DNA from: Paenibacillus rhizophilus
GTDB taxonomy: Bacteria; Bacillota; Bacilli; Paenibacillales; Paenibacillaceae
NCBI RefSeq assembly: GCF_003854965.1
Contig: NZ_RQPI01000005.1
Location: forward strand, 1-64,000
DNA: 64,000 nucleotides
Direction: 5' to 3'
The notes under the pieces are model-generated. The model made no database searches. It saw nothing but the letters and a program-made list of their open reading frames with translations, and was not told the origin of the DNA. Within the stretch, counting starts at the first letter, position 1. Each line of letters opens with the position of its first letter. Below are positions 20,966 to 29,628 of this stretch, piece by piece. Position numbers and translations under genes: made by a program.

Positions 20966-21110
20966 AGAAGGTCATCCTTTCTTCACGACTGGCTACAAAC
21001 CAAAAAAACTTAAAATTTTAACAATCTCAGAACAAGATTTTACCGCCCTTAATTCAAGGGCGGTATCACCTTGCCATTTACTGCTTATTTAAATTAGTTT
21101 AACGGCTGAA

Positions 21111-23372
21111 TTACATCGAACCGTGGAAAGTACGGTTGATAACATCGAGCTGTTGTTCACGAGTCAGCTTGATGAAGTTAACAGCATAACCGGATACACG
21201 GATAGTAAGCTGCGGATAGTTTTCCGGATGATCCATAGCATCTATCAGTTGCTCGCGGTTAAATACGTTAACGTTCAGGTGATGGCCTTTGCTGTGGAAG
21301 TATCCGTCCATCATGGATACCAGGTTCGCTTTACGTCCTTCTTCGTCTTTGCCGAGTGCCTTAGGTACGATCGAGAAGGTATTGGAGATACCGTCAAGGC
21401 TGTCTTCATAAGGCAGTTTAGCTACAGAACTCAGGGAAGCAAGAGCGCCCTTCTTGTCGCGTCCGTGCATTGGGTTAGCACCAGGTGCGAACGGCTCGCC
21501 TTTCTTACGTCCATCAGGAGTAGTACCAGTTTTCTTGCCGTATACTACGTTCGACGTAATCGTCAGAATCGATTGAGTCGGCAGAGAATCACGGTAAGTT
21601 TGATGTTTGCGAATCATGTTCATGAAGGATTCAACCAGTTCAACTGCGATGCTGTCAACAGCGTCGTCGTTGTTGCCGTAGCAAGGGAATTCGCCTTCGA
21701 TTTCAAAGTCTATTGCGACTCCTTCTTCGTTGCGGATCGGTTTAACTTTGGCATATTTGATTGCACTCAGAGAGTCGGCAGCAACCGACAGACCGGCAAT
21801 ACCGCAAGCCATCGTGCGCAGAATGTCGCGGTCATGCAGCGCCATTTCAATACGTTCGTAGGAGTATTTATCGTGCATGTAATGGATAACGTTCAAAGTG
21901 TTGACATAAGTTTTGGCAAGCCATTCCATCATCGGTTTAAAGCGTTTGATTACTTCGTTGTAATCCAGCACTTCGGAAGTGATGCGTGGATATTCCGGTC
22001 CTACTTGTGCGCCGGATTTTTCATCCACACCACCGTTGATAGCATACAGCAGGGCTTTGGCCAGGTTAGCGCGAGCGCCGAAGAATTGCATTTGTTTACC
22101 GATACGCATTGCGGATACGCAGCATGCAATACCATAGTCATCGCCATAAATCGGACGCATCAGATCGTCATTTTCGTATTGGATCGAGCTTGTCTCGATG
22201 GATACTTTGGCACAATATTTCTTGAAACCTTCAGGAAGCTTCTCGGACCACAGAACAGTCAGGTTCGGTTCCGGAGCCGGTCCCAGGTTGTACAGGGTGT
22301 GCAGGAAACGGAAGCTGTTCTTCGTAACGCGGGTTCTGCCGTCAACAGCCATACCGCCGATGGATTCTGTTACCCAAGTCGGGTCACCGGAGAACAGGTC
22401 GTTGTACTCAGGAGTACGAAGGAATTTCACGATACGCAGTTTCATAACAAAATGGTCAACAAGCTCTTGTGCTTGTTCTTCAGTCAGCGTACCTTCTTCA
22501 ACGTCGCGTTGTACGTAAATATCCAAGAAGGAAGAAACGCGGCCAAGGGACATAGCGGCGCCATTTTGTTCTTTGATCGCAGCCAGGTATCCGAAGTAAA
22601 CCCATTGGAAAGCTTCTTTAGCGTTGTTCGCAGGTTTGGAAATATCCAGCCCGTGCGCAGCAGCCATTTCTTTCAGTTCGCTCAGGGCACGGATTTGCTC
22701 CGACAGCTCTTCACGAAGACGAATGACGCTTTCGCTCATGGAATCCACTTCAAGGCTAAGCTGTTCTTGTTTCTTTTCCTTGATCAGGAAATCAATACCG
22801 TACAGAGCAACACGGCGATAGTCGCCGATGATACGGCCGCGGCCGTAAGCATCAGGAAGACCGGTAATGATGCCGGCTTTACGAACGGCTCTCATATCAT
22901 TTGTATATGCATCAAACACGCCTTGGTTATGCGTTTTGCGGATATTCGTAAACATGTCAACAATGTTGCTCGGAAGCTCAAAACCATAAGCTTTGGTAGC
23001 GTCGATCATCATTTTGATGCCACCGAACGGTTGAATGGAACGTCTGAAAGGCGCATCAGTTTGAACGCCGACGATTTGTTCCTTTTCTTTGTCGATATAG
23101 CCAGGTTTGTGGGACGTGATTGTGGACACTGTGTTAAGATCGATGTCCCAAACGCCGCCTCTTTCTCTTTCTTCCTTGCCCAGTTGGGAAATGATTTTCC
23201 ACAGTTCGTTAGTGTTGCTGGTAGGGCCTACGAGGAACTGTTCGTTGCCTTCATAGGGTTTGATGTTCTTGTCGATAAAGTCATTAACATTGACTTTCTT
23301 GGACCATCTGCCACTTACAAATCCGCGCCATCCCGACTTAACTTCTTGTACTTCTTTTTCAATCACCGACAT
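21111..23372 (-). CDS. pflB: Formate C-acetyltransferase (pyruvate formate-lyase)
   Basis: Converts pyruvate and CoA to acetyl-CoA and formate in anaerobic growth. 753 aa, full length. The thiyl pair lies in the sequence [11 protein letters not shown] and the radical site is Gly728 in [10 protein letters not shown]. Strong codon bias leaves a nearly full-length antisense open frame, a mark of high expression. Two FNR boxes precede it at 23534-23580. adhE lies upstream on the same strand, so ethanol and formate formation are linked here. Confidence 0.97.
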   Translation of the reverse strand: MSVIEKEVQEVKSGWRGFVSGRWSKKVNVNDFIDKNIKPYEGNEQFLVGPTSNTNELWKIISQLGKEERERGGVWDIDLNTVSTITSHKPGYIDKEKEQIVGVQTDAPFRRSIQPFGGIKMMIDATKAYGFELPSNIVDMFTNIRKTHNQGVFDAYTNDMRAVRKAGIITGLPDAYGRGRIIGDYRRVALYGIDFLIKEKKQEQLSLEVDSMSESVIRLREELSEQIRALSELKEMAAAHGLDISKPANNAKEAFQWVYFGYLAAIKEQNGAAMSLGRVSSFLDIYVQRDVEEGTLTEEQAQELVDHFVMKLRIVKFLRTPEYNDLFSGDPTWVTESIGGMAVDGRTRVTKNSFRFLHTLYNLGPAPEPNLTVLWSEKLPEGFKKYCAKVSIETSSIQYENDDLMRPIYGDDYGIACCVSAMRIGKQMQFFGARANLAKALLYAINGGVDEKSGAQVGPEYPRITSEVLDYNEVIKRFKPMMEWLAKTYVNTLNVIHYMHDKYSYERIEMALHDRDILRTMACGIAGLSVAADSLSAIKYAKVKPIRNEEGVAIDFEIEGEFPCYGNNDDAVDSIAVELVESFMNMIRKHQTYRDSLPTQSILTITSNVVYGKKTGTTPDGRKKGEPFAPGANPMHGRDKKGALASLSSVAKLPYEDSLDGISNTFSIVPKALGKDEEGRKANLVSMMDGYFHSKGHHLNVNVFNREQLIDAMDHPENYPQLTIRVSGYAVNFIKLTREQQLDVINRTFHGSM

Positions 23373-23533
23373 ACTAATCCCTCCATATATTTATATGATT
23401 TGTAGAGATCGCGGGCTTGAAGGATAATCCCGTGTCTCGTGATCCCAAGCTGTTATTTGTACCAAATTTCACAATTGATGTTCTATAACTGGGACCTTAT
23501 ATAAACATCTTAGTTTACTTTCCAAAAGAAAAC

Positions 23534-23580
23534 TGTGACAAATATCACCTTCGAACAACTTTTTGGTGATATTTGTCACT
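23534..23580 (-). promoter_or_regulatory. Paired FNR boxes before pflB
   Basis: Box one (23534-23549) is TGTGACAAATATCACC, box two (23565-23580) is GGTGATATTTGTCACT; both fit TGTGA-N6-TCACA. Centres are 31 bp apart, about three helix turns, and the two are mirror copies making a 15 bp inverted repeat. On the minus strand TAAGAT starts 30 nt past the centre of box one, which places that centre at -41.5, a class II activator position. The hairpin might also help end the adhE transcript. Confidence 0.85.
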
Positions 23581-23665
23581 CTAATTCAAATCCCAGATTC
23601 TACTACATTCAATATTCAGTTTCTATATATATTTAACTTTAGTATGACCTTAAAATTACTTGATA

Positions 23666-26287
23666 TTAGTTGTCGAATCTGCCATAGAAAGCATTGCGGT
23701 ATACGTCGGCAAGTTCACTTACCAGCGGCAGCTTCGGATTGGCAGTTGTACATTGGTCTTCGAATGCGCGGTCTGCCAGGTAGTCTACGCGGGATTCGAA
23801 GTCCTTCGGATCGAAGCCCAGTTGTTGGAACGATTCTTCGATACCCAGCTTTTTGTTCATATCGCGAATAGCGTTGATCAGGCTGGTGACGCCTTCTTCC
23901 GTAGTGCGGGCCGGCAGTCCCAGAATGCGGGCGATTTCGGCATAGCGCTCGTCAGCCACAAAGTGGGAATATTTCGGGAACGCAGCAAACTTCGAAGGTT
24001 TCTTCGCGTTGTAACGAATAACGTGCGGCATCAGGATGGCATTGGTGCGTCCATGAGCCGTGTGGTATTGACCGCCCCATTTATGCGCCAAGCTGTGGTT
24101 GATGCCCAGGAACGCGTTGGCGAATGCCATACCGGCCAGCGTCGATGCGTTGTGCATTTTCTCGCGGGCAAGCTTGTCGGCTTCCAGAGCGGATTTCTCC
24201 AGGTATTGGAATACCAGTTGGATAGCTTTGATAGCCAGACCGTCGGAGTAGTCGCTCGCCATAACGGATACATACGCTTCGATGGCATGCGTCAGTACGT
24301 CCATACCTGTATCGGCAACGGCAGTCTTCGGCAGGCTGTATACGAATTCCGGATCGATGATGGCTACGTCAGGAGTAAGCTCATAATCGGCCAGCGGATA
24401 TTTCGTGTTGTTGCCAGAAGTTTTGTCGGTAATAACCGCGAAGGAGGTTACTTCCGAACCCGTACCCGAAGTTGTCGGGATTGCAACGAATTTAGCTTTA
24501 TTACCCAGTTTCGGGAATTTGTAAACCCGTTTACGGATATCCAAGAATTTTTGTTTCAAGCCTTCGAAGTCAGCATCCGGATGTTCGTAGAACAGCCACA
24601 TCCCCTTAGCAGCGTCCATTGGGGAACCGCCGCCCAGAGCGATGATGCAGTCAGGCTGGAATCTGTTCATCATAGCCGTGCCTTTTTCCACCGTAGTTGT
24701 CGACGGATCCGGTTCAACTTCCGAGAACACTTCGATCGCTACAGGAGTTTGGCGTTGACGCAGGTAGTGCTCTACTCTTTCAACGTAGCCAAGTTTAACC
24801 ATCATTGGGTCAGTAATGATTGCGACACGTGTGATTTCAGGCATTTTGGCCAGGTACTGAGTTGCGCCCTTTTCGAAGTAAATCTTATCCGGTACTTTAA
24901 ACCATTGCATATTCACGATACGACGATTCACCCTTTTCACGTTGATCATGTTAATGGCAGTAACGTTTTGGGATACCGAGTTCCGGCCGTAAGATCCACA
25001 GCCCAGAGTCAGCGAAGGGATGTTCGTGTTATAGAGGTCGCCGATTGCGCCATGAGTCGAAGGCGAGTTGACGAGAATACGTCCGGTTTGCAGACGGTGC
25101 GAGAACTTCATGATAACTTCTTCGTTGTTGGAGTGGATGGCCGAGCTGTGGCCCAAACCGCCAAACTCAACAACTTGTGCCGCGCGTTCGATACCTTGAT
25201 CGGCGTTTTTAACTTTGTAGCAGGCCAGAACCGGGCTCAGCTTTTCAGCGGACAGCGGGTATTTAGTGCCTACACCTTCGAGTTCAGCTACCAGAATCTT
25301 GGTGCCGGCAGGAACTTGGATACCGCACATTTCGGCAATCTTCACAGCAGATTGGCCGACGATTACCGGATTAACCGCGCATTTTTCCACGTTCATTGCG
25401 CCGTTGGTCAGCTTGGCAGCTTCATCTTTATTGACGAAGTAACAGCCGTTGGCAATCATTTTCTTCTTTACTTGATCGAAGATGGCTTCTTCAATAATAA
25501 CGGCTTGCTCGGATGCGCAGATCATGCCGTTGTCGAATGTTTTCGAAAGAATAATGTCGTTTACAGCTTGGTCGATATTTGCACTCTTTTCAATGAAGGC
25601 AGGCACGTTACCAGGGCCTACGCCAAGAGCCGGTTTGCCGCAGCTGTAAGCCGCTTTAACCATTGCGGATCCGCCTGTAGCCAGGATCAGAGCCACGCCA
25701 TCGTTGTTCATCAATGCGTTGGTCTTGTCCATGGTTGGCTGCTCAATCCATTGGATGCAGTTCTCCGGAGCGCCTGCTTTTACTGCTGCGTCATGCAAAA
25801 TTTTTGCAGCTGCGGCACTACATGCTTGCGCAGATGGGTGGAAACCGAATATAATAGGGTTACGTGTCTTAATGGAAATCAAAGCTTTAAACATCGTAGT
25901 GGATGTTGGGTTGGTTACCGGAGTGATGCCCATAACAACGCCGACCGGTTCGGCAATCTTTTGGTAGCTGTCGTAAGGATTGTCTTCAATAACGCCTACT
26001 GTTTTGTCGTACTTGATTCCGTGCCAGATATATTCTGTAGCGAAAATGTTCTTCGTGATTTTGTCTTCGTAAACACCGCGGCCTGTTTCTTCTACAGCCA
26101 ATTTTGCCAGGTACATGTGTTTGTCCAAACCGGCCAGTGCCATTGCATGAACGATTTTGTCGACTTGTTCTTGATCGAGAGCCATGAATGCTTCTTGAGC
26201 TTTCTTTGCTTTATCCACCAGAGTCTGAATATATTCTTCAGCGGTTGGTTGTTGCACTTGGGCGGCTGCTTCATTCTTAACTGCCAT
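23666..26287 (-). CDS. adhE: Bifunctional acetaldehyde/alcohol dehydrogenase
   Basis: Reduces acetyl-CoA to acetaldehyde and then ethanol, reoxidising two NADH. 873 aa. The N-terminal aldehyde dehydrogenase half carries the catalytic Cys in NGMICASEQAV; the C-terminal iron-dependent half carries ALGGGSPMDAAKGMW and the metal motif GINHSLAHKWGGQYH. ATG 26287 follows AGGAGG at 9 nt; the longer frame upstream enters the FNR box. Controlled by an FNR box (26363) and a cre-like site (26405). Confidence 0.97.
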   Translation of the reverse strand: MAVKNEAAAQVQQPTAEEYIQTLVDKAKKAQEAFMALDQEQVDKIVHAMALAGLDKHMYLAKLAVEETGRGVYEDKITKNIFATEYIWHGIKYDKTVGVIEDNPYDSYQKIAEPVGVVMGITPVTNPTSTTMFKALISIKTRNPIIFGFHPSAQACSAAAAKILHDAAVKAGAPENCIQWIEQPTMDKTNALMNNDGVALILATGGSAMVKAAYSCGKPALGVGPGNVPAFIEKSANIDQAVNDIILSKTFDNGMICASEQAVIIEEAIFDQVKKKMIANGCYFVNKDEAAKLTNGAMNVEKCAVNPVIVGQSAVKIAEMCGIQVPAGTKILVAELEGVGTKYPLSAEKLSPVLACYKVKNADQGIERAAQVVEFGGLGHSSAIHSNNEEVIMKFSHRLQTGRILVNSPSTHGAIGDLYNTNIPSLTLGCGSYGRNSVSQNVTAINMINVKRVNRRIVNMQWFKVPDKIYFEKGATQYLAKMPEITRVAIITDPMMVKLGYVERVEHYLRQRQTPVAIEVFSEVEPDPSTTTVEKGTAMMNRFQPDCIIALGGGSPMDAAKGMWLFYEHPDADFEGLKQKFLDIRKRVYKFPKLGNKAKFVAIPTTSGTGSEVTSFAVITDKTSGNNTKYPLADYELTPDVAIIDPEFVYSLPKTAVADTGMDVLTHAIEAYVSVMASDYSDGLAIKAIQLVFQYLEKSALEADKLAREKMHNASTLAGMAFANAFLGINHSLAHKWGGQYHTAHGRTNAILMPHVIRYNAKKPSKFAAFPKYSHFVADERYAEIARILGLPARTTEEGVTSLINAIRDMNKKLGIEESFQQLGFDPKDFESRVDYLADRAFEDQCTTANPKLPLVSELADVYRNAFYGRFDN

Positions 26288-26362
26288 TTCCCTCGTCCTC
26301 CTGTCAATTTGTGTTTGTTCTTCTCTACAACTCGATAATATCACATCAAATGCGACTTGTAT

Positions 26363-26378
26363 AGTGAAATCTTTCACA
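26363..26378 (-). promoter_or_regulatory. FNR box before adhE
   Basis: TGTGAAAGATTTCACT on the minus strand fits the FNR consensus. ATATTA or TATTAT lies 29-30 nt past its centre, placing the box near -41.5 to -42.5 as at pflB and nirB. Confidence 0.8.
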
Positions 26379-26404
26379 AAGTATAAAATTTTTTTGTGTT
26401 ATTT

Positions 26405-26418
26405 TCAAAGCGCTTACA
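26405..26418 (-). promoter_or_regulatory. Likely CcpA (cre) site before adhE
   Basis: TGTAAGCGCTTTGA on the minus strand matches the cre consensus TGWAANCGNTNWCA at 13 of 14 positions. It lies about 27 bp upstream of the FNR box, so carbon catabolite control may be combined with anaerobic control. Confidence 0.6.
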
Positions 26419-26424
26419 TTCTGA

Positions 26425-27390
26425 GGGGTTTCAGGGACATCTTGCCTACTTCAATCTCTTTTCTATATTCTTAAATCATAGGATTCCGGCGCAGTAATAG
26501 AAGATTTTAGTTGGTAACAATTACTAATTACCTAAGAAGCCGTTAAATAGAAGAGCTTTCCATGCTATTATTCCTAATTTTAAAAATAATCGTCTTTTTA
26601 TTAATGATCAAGCTGAGCCTAAGCGAGGTTGGCTTTGCGTTGACGCTATGGAGCGGCATTTTCTAATTATGCCTTGATCGTATCACAAATACCTCCAAAA
26701 CCTTTTTGGCGGGCAGCTGGGTTGTAAAGACGATACTTGTTGCTCGTCGCTCTGATAGGCTTCCATTGCTACACGCTTCCCTATCCGTTGTTCGTTCCCG
26801 AACCGGTTTCCTTCGAAGGCGCTCCTCAACCATTGTTCTTGACCGTAACCCTGTTATTCCCCCCTTACAAGCCAACTCTATAAAGATTCGATGAGAAGAG
26901 ACGTGGCAGACATGATGCCTCTATTTATACCTACCTCAAGAAGACGCCGAAAATAAAACACATGCCAAGAACAACAATTGCGATGACAGTGGGCAGAGCT
27001 GCCAGATCAGGATGGCGAAAACGAAACACCGACGTGCGATGATCCGGGACGCTTTAAATAAATCCGGAAGAATGACGTCAGATTTTTTCAATAGAAGAAA
27101 GTGGATTCAACTCATATTGCGATAAATTGCCGCTGCCCAATGTCATCACCTTAAGTCGCCCTCCCTACTGAACAAATACACTACGGCAACTAAAGGTGCG
27201 TGGACTTCTTGAAATTCTTTCTGTGCAGCCCCCGTACAGCCTATGAAAGTTGTTCCAAAACTACTTTCTTGCTTGCCTAAGACTCAACCATCATTTATAG
27301 TAAAAAAAGCTGTTTGCCGCTATCCTTGGACAACGTCAAACAGCATGAAATGGAAAAATATATTAGAAATCACACTCGAAATCACTCTTT
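26425..27390. other. Long gene-poor region between adhE and fnr
   Basis: About 960 bp with no supported complete gene. Short frames at 26663-26894 exist on both strands but have no ribosome site and an odd Arg/Ser-rich composition. A start with a good ribosome site followed by broken frames lies at 26931-27146 (listed separately). The region reads as decayed coding DNA. Confidence 0.55.
26931..27146 (-). pseudogene. Possible remnant of a small membrane protein gene
   Basis: On the minus strand a GGGAGG site and ATG (27146) open a frame MTLGSGNLSQYELNPLSSIE that stops after about 22 codons. In another frame further on, ending at 26931, the sequence reads HPDLAALPTVIAIVVLG and a further hydrophobic end, a plausible membrane helix. 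The two could be the ends of one gene broken by frameshift and deletion. I do not recognise the family. Confidence 0.25.
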
Positions 27391-27393
27391 TGA

Positions 27394-27409
27394 AGTGAAA
27401 ATAATCACA
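27394..27409 (+). promoter_or_regulatory. FNR box before fnr
   Basis: AGTGAAAATAATCACA fits the FNR consensus and lies about 115 bp upstream of the fnr start. The best -10, TATAAT at 27469-27474, puts the box centre near -79.5, farther than at the other promoters, so autoregulation is plausible but its sign is open. Confidence 0.65.
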
Positions 27410-27522
27410 ATGTTGAAAATTAGACACTTTTTTCGCAATTTTTTCACCCATATTGAGGAATTTCATTGTATAATTAATTTAAAATTTATTGAAAAACTGA
27501 GGGAATAAAGGGGATGTCGATT

Positions 27523-28239
27523 ATGAAAGAACATACTAATGTTATCGAAGCCCATGGAAATACAAACTGTTTCTCGGAACAAAACTTTAACAGACTGCTA
27601 GTAACGATGAAAGAACGTTTGGTTCCGGAAGGCTCTCATTTATTCTGGGAAGGCGACTACTCGGATAAGCTGTTTTACATCAAACGCGGACGCGTCAAGC
27701 TGACCAAATCCACGGATGAAGGAAAAGAACTCATTCTTTATATGTATCAAGCCGGCGATATGGTCGGTCAAGCCGATCCTTTCTTCAGCACGAAGCACAG
27801 CTTCACCGCCGAAGTGATCGAGGAAAGCGAAGTTGGCGTGATCGAGCACAAGGATCTGGAAATTCTGATTTGCCAGCATTGTGATTTTGCCATCGATTTT
27901 ATGAAGTGGATGGGCATTCATCACCGTCTGACGCAGACCAAATTCCGCGATCTGATGATGTACGGCAAACCTGGCGCCCTCTGCTCCACGCTGATCCGTC
28001 TGAGCAATACGTACGGCGAGAAGAACGGCGAATCCATTCTGATCAACAAAAAAATTACGCATACCGACTTGTCCAACATGATCGGCGCGACTCGCGAGAG
28101 CGTTAACCGCATGCTTAGCGATCTGCGCAAAAAAGACGCCGTAGAGTATGAGAACGGCATGATTGTGATTAAAGATCTGGAAATGCTCCAGGATATTTGC
28201 CACTGCGAACTTTGTCCTAATGAGATTTGCCGAATTTAA
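27523..28239 (+). CDS. fnr: Oxygen-sensing regulator FNR, [4Fe-4S] type
   Basis: CRP/FNR family activator of anaerobic genes. 238 aa: cNMP-type sensor barrel (about 20-140), dimer helix, and helix-turn-helix with SNMIGATRESVNRMLSDLRKK. The C-terminal CHCELCPNEIC gives the Cys-x2-Cys-x4-Cys set (231, 234, 236+3 by approximate count) that in B. subtilis FNR holds the cluster together with an Asp; this differs from the N-terminal cluster of E. coli FNR. ATG 27523 has AAAGGGG at 9 nt; the ATG 9 nt upstream touches the site. It sits among its likely targets. Confidence 0.95.
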   Translation: MKEHTNVIEAHGNTNCFSEQNFNRLLVTMKERLVPEGSHLFWEGDYSDKLFYIKRGRVKLTKSTDEGKELILYMYQAGDMVGQADPFFSTKHSFTAEVIEESEVGVIEHKDLEILICQHCDFAIDFMKWMGIHHRLTQTKFRDLMMYGKPGALCSTLIRLSNTYGEKNGESILINKKITHTDLSNMIGATRESVNRMLSDLRKKDAVEYENGMIVIKDLEMLQDICHCELCPNEICRI

Positions 28240-28319
28240 CACAGCTAATATTTACCCTCTTTTCACCTCAGTGAAACATACATGTTCGTTTTTTTCGGCC
28301 TGATTTTGTTATGGCCGCA

Positions 28320-28346
28320 GGCGTCCGTTTTCGGACGCTTTTTTTG
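28320..28346 (+). terminator. fnr terminator
   Basis: GCGTCCG TTTT CGGACGC followed by seven T, about 80 nt past the fnr stop. Confidence 0.92.
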
Positions 28347-28368
28347 TGCCCGCAGCCTTATTAACGAC

Positions 28369-28412
28369 AAAAAAGACCGCCGCCTAAAGCCCTGGTCGGA
28401 CCTTAAGCGGCA
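28369..28412 (-). terminator. nirBDC operon terminator
   Basis: GCCGCTTAAGG and a complementary CTTTAGGCGGC with G-U pairs, then GTCTTTTTTG on the minus strand, about 40 nt past the nirC stop. Confidence 0.75.
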
Positions 28413-28453
28413 GCCTCCGCAGCGAAATGAATTTTGTGGTGGAAACAGCCGGA

Positions 28454-29245
28454 TTACTTAGACTTAACGGCGCCGCGCACAGGCGAGATGGCCCAGTAAG
28501 CCATGCCGACAAATACGCCGCCGCCGATGATATTGCCCAGCGTAACCGGAATCATATTATGCAGCCAACCGGCAAGGGTAACGGTCTCCGGATGGTTCGG
28601 CAGCAGCAGCGCCACGCTCATCAGCGTCATGTTCGCCACGCTATGCTCATAGCCGCTGGCGATAAAGGCAAGCAGACACCACCAGATCAGCACCAGCTTG
28701 GCGCCTTCGCTCTTGGCCCGGGACGACATCCAGATCGCCAGACAGACCAGCCAGTTGCAAAGAATGCCGCGGAAGAACAACTCGGAAACAGGCAAGCTCA
28801 TCTTTTTGGCTGCCGCCGCAAAGATCAGATGATCTGGCCCGGCAGCCTTGAACAGCCCCGTTCCCTGAACCAGCCAAGCCAGCAGCAGTGCGCCGGCAAG
28901 GTTGCCCAGAAAGACGATCACCCAGTTCTTGACGGTATCCCATAGACTTGTTCTGCCCGCTAAAGTGCTGGCGGTAAAGAACATGTTATTCCCGGTAAAC
29001 AGCTCCGAGCCGGCAAAGATGACCAGCGTCAGCGCGATGCCGAAGGTGGAGCCCATGACAAGCGGCTGGAAGGGCGACTTGGCCGCCGCCAGTGGCGCCC
29101 CCAGTGTGAAGATCAATATGATGCCGATCCCTACGTACGCCCCGGCCAGCAGCGCCGCCAAAGCATATCTCGGCAGGCTTTCATTCATTTTGTCGCGTTT
29201 CGTTACCGCCGCTTCAATAATCGTTTCCACGCTTTGCGTAAACAT
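28454..29245 (-). CDS. nirC: Formate/nitrite transporter family channel (NirC type)
   Basis: 263 aa, FNT family pentameric anion channel with six helices. The N-terminal VETIIEAAVTKRDKM and loop AGSELFTGNNMFFT, plus the selectivity region FIASGYEHSVANM with the conserved His, are visible. It follows nirB-nirD on one transcript, so nitrite uptake is more likely than formate, though pflB lies nearby and formate remains possible. 34 bp separates it from nirD. Confidence 0.9.
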   Translation of the reverse strand: MFTQSVETIIEAAVTKRDKMNESLPRYALAALLAGAYVGIGIILIFTLGAPLAAAKSPFQPLVMGSTFGIALTLVIFAGSELFTGNNMFFTASTLAGRTSLWDTVKNWVIVFLGNLAGALLLAWLVQGTGLFKAAGPDHLIFAAAAKKMSLPVSELFFRGILCNWLVCLAIWMSSRAKSEGAKLVLIWWCLLAFIASGYEHSVANMTLMSVALLLPNHPETVTLAGWLHNMIPVTLGNIIGGGVFVGMAYWAISPVRGAVKSK

Positions 29246-29279
29246 CTCCCTAACCCCTTGTCATTATTCTTTGTATGAT

Positions 29280-29600
29280 TTAAATACCGATAACTACCGT
29301 GTCTCCGTCGATATAAACCGGATAAACCGCCGCCTGTCCCTTATCGGGCGCCTGAACCTCGCCGGTGCGGAGATCGATTTTCCAGTCGTACAGAGGGTCG
29401 TACAGATAGTGCCCGGACACGATTCCTTCGGCCAGAGGGCCTCCCTTTGGATGGGGATTGCGATTCTCCAGAACGTAGAATTCGTTACCCGAAGTGCGGA
29501 ATACGGCCAGCTCTTTGCCTTCGATTACAACCACACGGCCAATTTGTTTCAAATAGTCCTCTACCTTGCCTGCTGCATAGGTTTGTCTTGCTGCTTCCAT
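29280..29600 (-). CDS. nirD: Nitrite reductase small subunit
   Basis: 106 aa Rieske-fold partner of NirB. As usual for NirD, the Rieske Cys/His ligands are not conserved: ENRNPHPKGGPLAEG and YLYDPLYDWKIDL replace them, so no cluster is expected. ATG 29600 follows AAGGAGAGAGAGCG; the longer frame upstream overlaps the nirB end and lacks support. Coupled with nirB (28 bp gap). Confidence 0.93.
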   Translation of the reverse strand: MEAARQTYAAGKVEDYLKQIGRVVVIEGKELAVFRTSGNEFYVLENRNPHPKGGPLAEGIVSGHYLYDPLYDWKIDLRTGEVQAPDKGQAAVYPVYIDGDTVVIGI

Positions 29601-29628
29601 CGCTCTCTCTCCTTTTGCCCGGATTGGC

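Noticed and set aside
23660..26338. 892-codon frame antisense to adhE, and 760 codons antisense to pflB (21123-23405)
   Set aside because: No ribosome site and His/Arg/Phe-rich nonsense composition. They arise because highly expressed genes avoid the codons that would give antisense stops.
26663..26894. Short frames on both strands taken as a transposase remnant
   Set aside because: No DDE, HTH or terminal repeat could be found; left as undefined decayed DNA.
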